From Siniperca chuatsi (taxonomy: Eukaryota; Chordata; Actinopteri; Centrarchiformes; Sinipercidae): 64,000 nucleotides of DNA. The stretch is taken from NCBI RefSeq assembly GCF_020085105.1, contig NC_058043.1:10479167-10543166 (forward strand). Reading direction: 5' to 3'. The position numbers and the translations under genes are program-made. The notes under the pieces are model-generated. The model searched no databases and was not told where the DNA came from. It saw only the letters and a list, made by a program, of their open reading frames with translations. Below, piece by piece: positions 58,801 through 64,000 of the stretch (position 1 is the stretch's first letter; each line of letters opens with the position of its first letter).

Positions 58801-61800
58801 TGCACTGTTTCAATGTGCTACAAAATACACTAATAGTTATAAATCAAGTATATTGACATATCATACATTGGTACATGGGTCTGCTTTATTCACTGCTCTG
58901 GTGGGTTAATTAATAAGCCGTTACTGTTGGTTTTCCTGGCACTGTTGTGGACTATGCAAAGCAGTGTTCTTGCTATACCAGTTAGATAGTGACCTGTGAA
59001 ATCATCCCCACAGGGAAAAGAAATGTATTGTGCAATGTAAATTTGTTCTCTGCAGTCATGGACATTAATGGTATTACAGTGAGTTTAATTCAGTGTGAAG
59101 CATGCATTAAATCACCTTTGTTTCCCTTATTAGCTCTGCGGGTACCAAGGCACAGCTCCACTGGGGCTGCAGATCTTCATAGGAACAGCAGACGAGAGGC
59201 TCCTGAAACCCCACGCCTTCTACCAGGTCCACCGCATCACCGGGAAGACCGTCACCACACCCAGCATGGAGAGGATGATCAATGGGACCAAAGTGTTGGA
59301 GATCCCTCTGGAGCCAAAGAACCACATGAGAGTGGTGTGAGTAGCACAGAGACACGTGTGTGTGTGTGGGATACATGTTAACCAAAAATGTCACACATAA
59401 ATCACAGATGCTTTGAATATGTGGCAACATCCATCACTACTATTTGCCTGTGACCTCATGCCTATTAAGTATCTGCAGTCACTACTGTGATGTTTTTGTG
59501 CTTCATCTCACAGAGTTAGATGCAAAGATACACTAAACTGAGTCATCAGTACTGTGCCATCTGTTTTCTTTGGATTTTTTATTGATAAAGTTTGAGTTTC
59601 TGTGCTAATTTCTCTTTCCTTTCTATCCTCAACCATGGTGTTGTCTTTTTTGCTCCCAACAAGTTTCTGTTGCTGCTGATGGAAACATTAAATGCATCAC
59701 TTCCTGTGTGCCAGATAGTTTTTCCAAGAAAGACCTACGAGACACTAGTTGTTTACAGCAGCAAATGCTTTGATGAACTTGACGTGTGTCGACTCACTGA
59801 AAAATAGTAGTAATGTAATTTCTTATCAAAATATCACAGAACAAAACTAGGTTGAGGTTATGTGACTAATTGAAACAGACACAGATTATATCAGGTAACT
59901 ATAGTTTGACTGCGACTGTGTGTGAACCGAAAAAGTCTTTAAGACAGATTTTAAAGAAAAACTAAGTGACAACGTTCCTAGCGGAGCATTTATGCATTAT
60001 TTCAGAACACTTTTTAATCGTATCTGTCTTTTCTTACATTTCACAGGATTGACTGTGTAGGAATCCTGAAGTTGAGAAATGCCGACATCGAACTGAGGAA
60101 CGGTGAGACGGACATTGGACGAAAAAACACACGTGTGCGTTTGGTGTTTCGTGTCCACATTCCTCAGCCTGGAGGCCAGCTCCTGTCTCTTCAAGTTGCC
60201 TCCGATGCCATTGAATGCTGTAAGGAGTGTTTGCTTCCCGATGAGCTGAATTTTGCTTCCTGTCGCTGGGTCATGACATCTAGTATTGTAGAACCTGCAG
60301 TTTTATATTTATTTATTCATACTACTATTTATATCTGTATGTGTAAACTTAAGGGACAGTTCACCCCAAAATCAAAAATAGATATTTTTCCTCTTACCTG
60401 TAGTGTTATTTATCCATCTAGATTGTTTTGGTGTGAGTTGCAAAGCTTTGGAGATATCGGCCGTAGAGATGTCTGCCTTTTTTGAATATAATGGAACTAT
60501 ATGGCAGCGGTGGATGGCCACCCACCTTTGGGTCTGGTTCTGCTTGAGGTTTCTGCCTCTTAAAGGAAGTTTTTCCTTGCCACTGTTGCCAAGTGCTTGC
60601 TCATGGTGGGATTTGTTGGGTCTCTGTAAATAATATTATAAAGAGTACGGTCTAGACCCGCTCTATAGGAAAAGTGCAATGAGATAACTTCTGTTATGAA
60701 TTGACGTTATATAAATAAAATTGAGTTGAATTGAATATGGCACTCAAGATGATCCACAGATTTGTTGTTTCAGTGTCATGTAGTAACGTGACAGTTTGCA
60801 TGTATTTTCTTTCTACTGATAGTTCCTACATGAAACTGCTCATGGTAGAGGAAAGATGTGTATTTTTGATTTTGGGGTGAAATATGCCTTTAATGCCTTT
60901 TCAAACTACTTAAAAGTATGTATATATCTTCCTCCTACAAATGAAAAATTAAATTCATAAGTAATAAAACCGCTAAAGCTCTACTTGATCTGGTATGACC
61001 AGTAGCTTATGGTGATTAATGTTTGCAAACTTTAAATAGCTATTGCTGTGTTGCTGAGTTTACTAACTTTATGACTCTGCAACTGTTTTATCCTTCAACA
61101 TTATCACATAATTGTCACTTGTGGCCAAAAGTTCCATTTATACTTGATGTTTTTTTTACCTCTGTGTGGTCTTTCATACAGCTGTGTCTTCCTGTTTCCT
61201 CAGCCCAGCGCTCTGCTCAGGAGCTCCCTGCAGTCGAGAGGCAGGACCTGGACCAATGCTCAGTACTTGGTGGTCAACAAATGGTCCTTACTGGACAGAA
61301 TTTCACATCTGACTCCAAAGTGATATTCTCAGAGAAGACACAAGGTGAGGAAGAGATGTTTTTGCTTAGTAATCTAATTGTCTGGTCATTTTAACTATCT
61401 CCGTACCTCTGATTAGAGGTACTAAAGATAAGCCACAACAAATAATAATATTGCACTTAAAAGAAGTAGGCAGATTGTGTTACCATCGGACAGAGCCAGG
61501 CAAGCAGTTTCCCCCTGTTTCCAGTCTTTATGCTAAGCTAAGCTAACCAGCTCCTGACGGTATCTTCATATACAAACATGAGTGTTATCAATCTTCTCAT
61601 TTAATTCTCAGCAACAAAGTGAATAACTGTATTTCCCAAAATGTTGAACTATTCCTTTAATACATTATGCTGTATACCTTGTTATTATGAAAACTCTTGA
61701 TGTGTGTGTTATATTGACCTGTGATTATTATGTGTGTATATCTGGACTCCAACCAGGTTTCTATGATTAAAATAGACTAATATTTTGTGCAACACCCAGA

Positions 61801-63217
61801 TACATCTGTGGCCTCTCAACATCGTGTTCGAACGAATCCACCTACTCATTTAGTATTTGTATTTTCAGATTATTTTCATATCACCCGGGCAACATCAACT
61901 TTTCAGTGACGCACATCTTCCTTCAGCCCCCTCTTTTAACTTAGTTGAAACGTTACTGTTTTACTGGAGGTGACAACTTTTATTTATTTCTACATGGAAA
62001 TTTCGCACCTCGTTATTGCTCCTTCTGCCTACACAAAATTGTTGGGTTACATGGTTTGAGAGCAGGAAGGGTACAGTTGGCTGCATGTAAAGCCTCCCTG
62101 TTGCTTGGTGTGGGGTTTTATGCAACAGGATGTGGTTAGACAGACTGATAAAGATTCAGACCCAGAGCAGCGGCTTTGTTTTCAAAGCGTGGGTAGAAAA
62201 CAGAAACAGCAGGTAAAAACTGAGGTGGGAATGAAACACTAAACGAGACATGTCTAGAAATATAATCACATACTGTACTGAAATTAAAAAAAAGATTGGC
62301 ATCATCTGATTTCCTACAAATTCATAATTTTTCTTCAAATTCTTTTTTTCACCCTATCAAACATACTTTTTAAAAGCAATAGTTCAACATTATGGGAAAT
62401 TCCCTTATTTGCTTTCTTCCCGAGAGTTAGATAAGAAGATCAATACCACTCACATTTATGCCCGGCAAATATAAGGCTACAGCCAGTTAGCTTAGTTTAG
62501 CACAAAAAACTGGAAACAGCCTGCCAAAGGTAACAAAATCTGTCTATCCACACCTCTAAAGCCCAGAAAGAGTTCAGCATATAACTCTCAGTAAAACCCC
62601 AACTTGTTGTTTTTACACTTTGTTTTTTGTATGAACCAGGCCAGCTGTTTCCCCGTCTCCAGTTTTTATGCTAAGCTAAGCTAACTGGCTGCTGTCTGCA
62701 GCTTCATATTTCAGACCTAAGCATGGTATCAATCGTCTCATCTAACTCTCGTCAAGAAAGCAAATAAGCATATTTCCAAAAATGCCAAACAACTGCTTTA
62801 AACTTACAGTGCTTTAATGCCTATACACTGTATTCCCTCTTCTTTCAGATGGGCAGCAAATCTGGGAGGTGGAGGCCACTGTGGACAGAGACAAAACACA
62901 AACTGTGAGTTAACTTCCACGTATCTGTACTGACACATGCATTAAGGCATCATTTTACAGAACCAATTACTTTGATCTGAAACACACAAGCGAAAGATTT
63001 GGGGTAGCTTATGCCTCTCTGTTTCAACATGACAGTTTGTCTGAAGCATGATCTTTTTTCTGCTGTGTCGCAATCCCCGTCTAGAACATGCTGTTTGTTG
63101 AAGTCCCTCCATATCGAGAGCGGACCATTCCCCACCCAGCCAAAGTCAACTTCTACGTCATCAACGGGAAGAAGAAACGCAGTCAGCCTCAGCACTTCAT
63201 CTACACTCCTGTGACAG
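55839..63217 (+). CDS. nfatc2: Nuclear factor of activated T cells, cytoplasmic 2 (NFATc2), 5' part
   Basis: Calcium-regulated transcription factor: dephosphorylated by calcineurin, it enters the nucleus and binds DNA, often with AP-1. Coding exons: 55839-55965, 57248-58226, 58420-58591, 59134-59336, 60047-60219, 61204-61344, 62849-62904, 63085-63217, all GT-AG with matching phases, 661 codons so far. N-terminal acidic stretch [10 protein letters not shown] resembles NFATc2 (QDELDFSILF in human). The calcineurin-docking PxIxIT site is PRIEIT at residues 111-116 (57451-57468), next to Ser-Pro repeats ([25 protein letters not shown]). The Rel-homology domain starts in exon 3 with LEWPL and the DNA-contact loop [14 protein letters not shown], followed by [16 protein letters not shown] and, in the IPT part, [12 protein letters not shown] and [19 protein letters not shown]. 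Remaining C-terminal exons lie beyond the right edge. Fish may have two paralogues; I cannot say which this is. Confidence 0.96.
56060..56175. repeat. Perfect-looking inverted repeat of a SINE/L2 tail (nfatc2 intron 1)
   Basis: Left arm ACTTTATTGATCCCCGAGGG and right arm CCCTCGGGGATCAATAAAGT, extending through (GATTCT)n on both outer sides. Arms are about 48 bases with an 18-base loop. Made of two head-to-head copies of the GGGGATCAATAAAGTATTTC tail. Confidence 0.85.
56555..56890. repeat. LINE/SINE 3' fragment in nfatc2 intron 1
   Basis: TTTTTGCCATGTAGGTTTTC, ATACAAGGGATTTGCCTTTG and TTGGGAAGAAACTCTTCTCG match wording of common teleost L2-type repeats. Confidence 0.5.
60515..60735 (+). repeat. 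SINE/L2-type 3' tail, copy 2 (nfatc2 intron 5)
   Basis: GGTTTCTGCCTCTTAAAGGA, GAGTACGGTCTAGACC, CTATAGGAAAAGTGCAATGA and a TTGAGTTGAATTGAA tail. Same family and orientation as 9830-9995, but a longer copy. Confidence 0.8.
61440..61662. mobile_element. Foldback element, half copy (nfatc2 intron 6)
   Basis: CATCGGACAGAGCCAGGCAA, TTTATGCTAAGCTAAGCTAA, AAAATGTTGAACTATTCCTT. One arm only. Confidence 0.7.
62375..62805. mobile_element. Foldback element (nfatc2 intron 6)
   Basis: Left end AATAGTTCAACATTATGGGA; right arm TTATGCTAAGCTAAGCTAAC, TCTAACTCTCGTCAAGAAAG, AAATGCCAAACAACTGCTTT. Ends 44 bases before nfatc2 exon 7. Confidence 0.7.
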
Positions 63218-64000
63218 GTATATATCTATATTTCAGGTATAATATATATTACAGGAGGAGGAGGGGTACCTTGAATGTTTGAGGTTTGGGAAGGTGACTG
63301 GAAGGTCAATAGTTCCCACCCAAGAGTCAGCAGGGAAAGTCAAGGCTGGGGACGTGAGGAAATAATAAAAACAAACATTAAACAGGTTATGATTTTTCTA
63401 ATGAGGCAAATGTGTGAACAAAGTCACAAATCTCTTGATTAAGTCAGATTTAGAGAATACAGGAAATAGCAACACTTTAATCTAAGATCTTAGATCTTAG
63501 ATCTAAGTGCTATACAATTAAAGGAACATTTCAACCTGAAGACAGTTTAACACAGTTAAAAGCCACTTCTAGCTACAAGGAGCGTCTTTCTATGATCCTC
63601 ATTTACACTGACAAGAAATCAATCAGTCAGTAGCTGTTAGCAATGAACTGCAGCCACAACAAAGGTTTTTGTGTAGGGGGACAACTCTCACTTGCTCTAA
63701 AAGGGGAAAAAGTCATTCCACTATTGTTTTCACTAATGCTTATTCCACCTACATGTAATACCCACAACTGAAATGTAGACTCACACTTTAACTCATGTTG
63801 ATAAGCATTTTAAGAAACAAAGGACAGCTAACAGAAGTAGAAAGTGAAAGAAATGTGAATTACAATGCTTCAACATGAGATATATTGGTGGAATTTTCCT
63901 TAAATTACCCAGTCGTTGTAACATCTTAGGAGTCAGTGAAATTTTTTAGCCGTGTTAGCAGCATGGCTCTATGGATGGCAATGACGGTCTGTCGGTTGGT
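63218..64000 (+). other. nfatc2: Intron 8 of nfatc2 (incomplete), nothing further recognised
   Basis: Follows the GTATAT donor after exon 8. Contains a short self-complementary run near 63481-63506 (CTAAGATCTTAG overlapping CTTAGATCTAAG). No exon or repeat is recognised up to the edge. Confidence 0.6.

Overview
The window is nuclear DNA of a ray-finned fish, probably a percomorph. It holds intron-containing vertebrate genes with GT-AG splice sites, set in AT-rich intergenic DNA full of typical teleost repeats: Tol2-like hAT MITEs, foldback elements, SINE/L2 tails, CA and TA microsatellites, and a LINE with a restriction-like endonuclease.

Layout. 1-1226 (+): last two coding exons of an adenosine A3-type receptor, cut by the left edge. 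3650-7513 (-): two copies of a LINE with a C-terminal PD-(D/E)XK endonuclease, one almost full length but frameshifted, both touching TA arrays. 8244-8358 (+): a possible signal-peptide exon. 11472-12143 (+): a NAT8/camello-like N-acetyltransferase broken by one in-frame TAA. 12300-15580: repeats. 15580-22672: an almost perfect 3.55 kb tandem duplication. 22673-41200: about 18.5 kb without a recognisable gene, rich in MITEs and microsatellites. 41568-47483 (+): complete cyp24a1 (vitamin D 24-hydroxylase, 513 residues, 11 coding exons and one probable 3' UTR exon), with a TATA box, CCAAT box and a DR3 vitamin D response element candidate upstream. 49943-50907 (-): another truncated LINE copy inside a TA array. 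54054-54126 (-): tRNA-Thr(TGT). 55839-63217 (+): first eight coding exons of nfatc2, cut by the right edge.

The genes do not form a pathway. cyp24a1 and NFATC2 are also linked in human (20q13.2), so the right half looks like conserved synteny. I found no convincing unknown multi-gene system. The points most worth a second look are the repeated association of the REL-endonuclease LINE with TA microsatellites, the single stop codon in the NAT8-like gene, and the tandem duplication whose copies seem to differ only by one-base indels.
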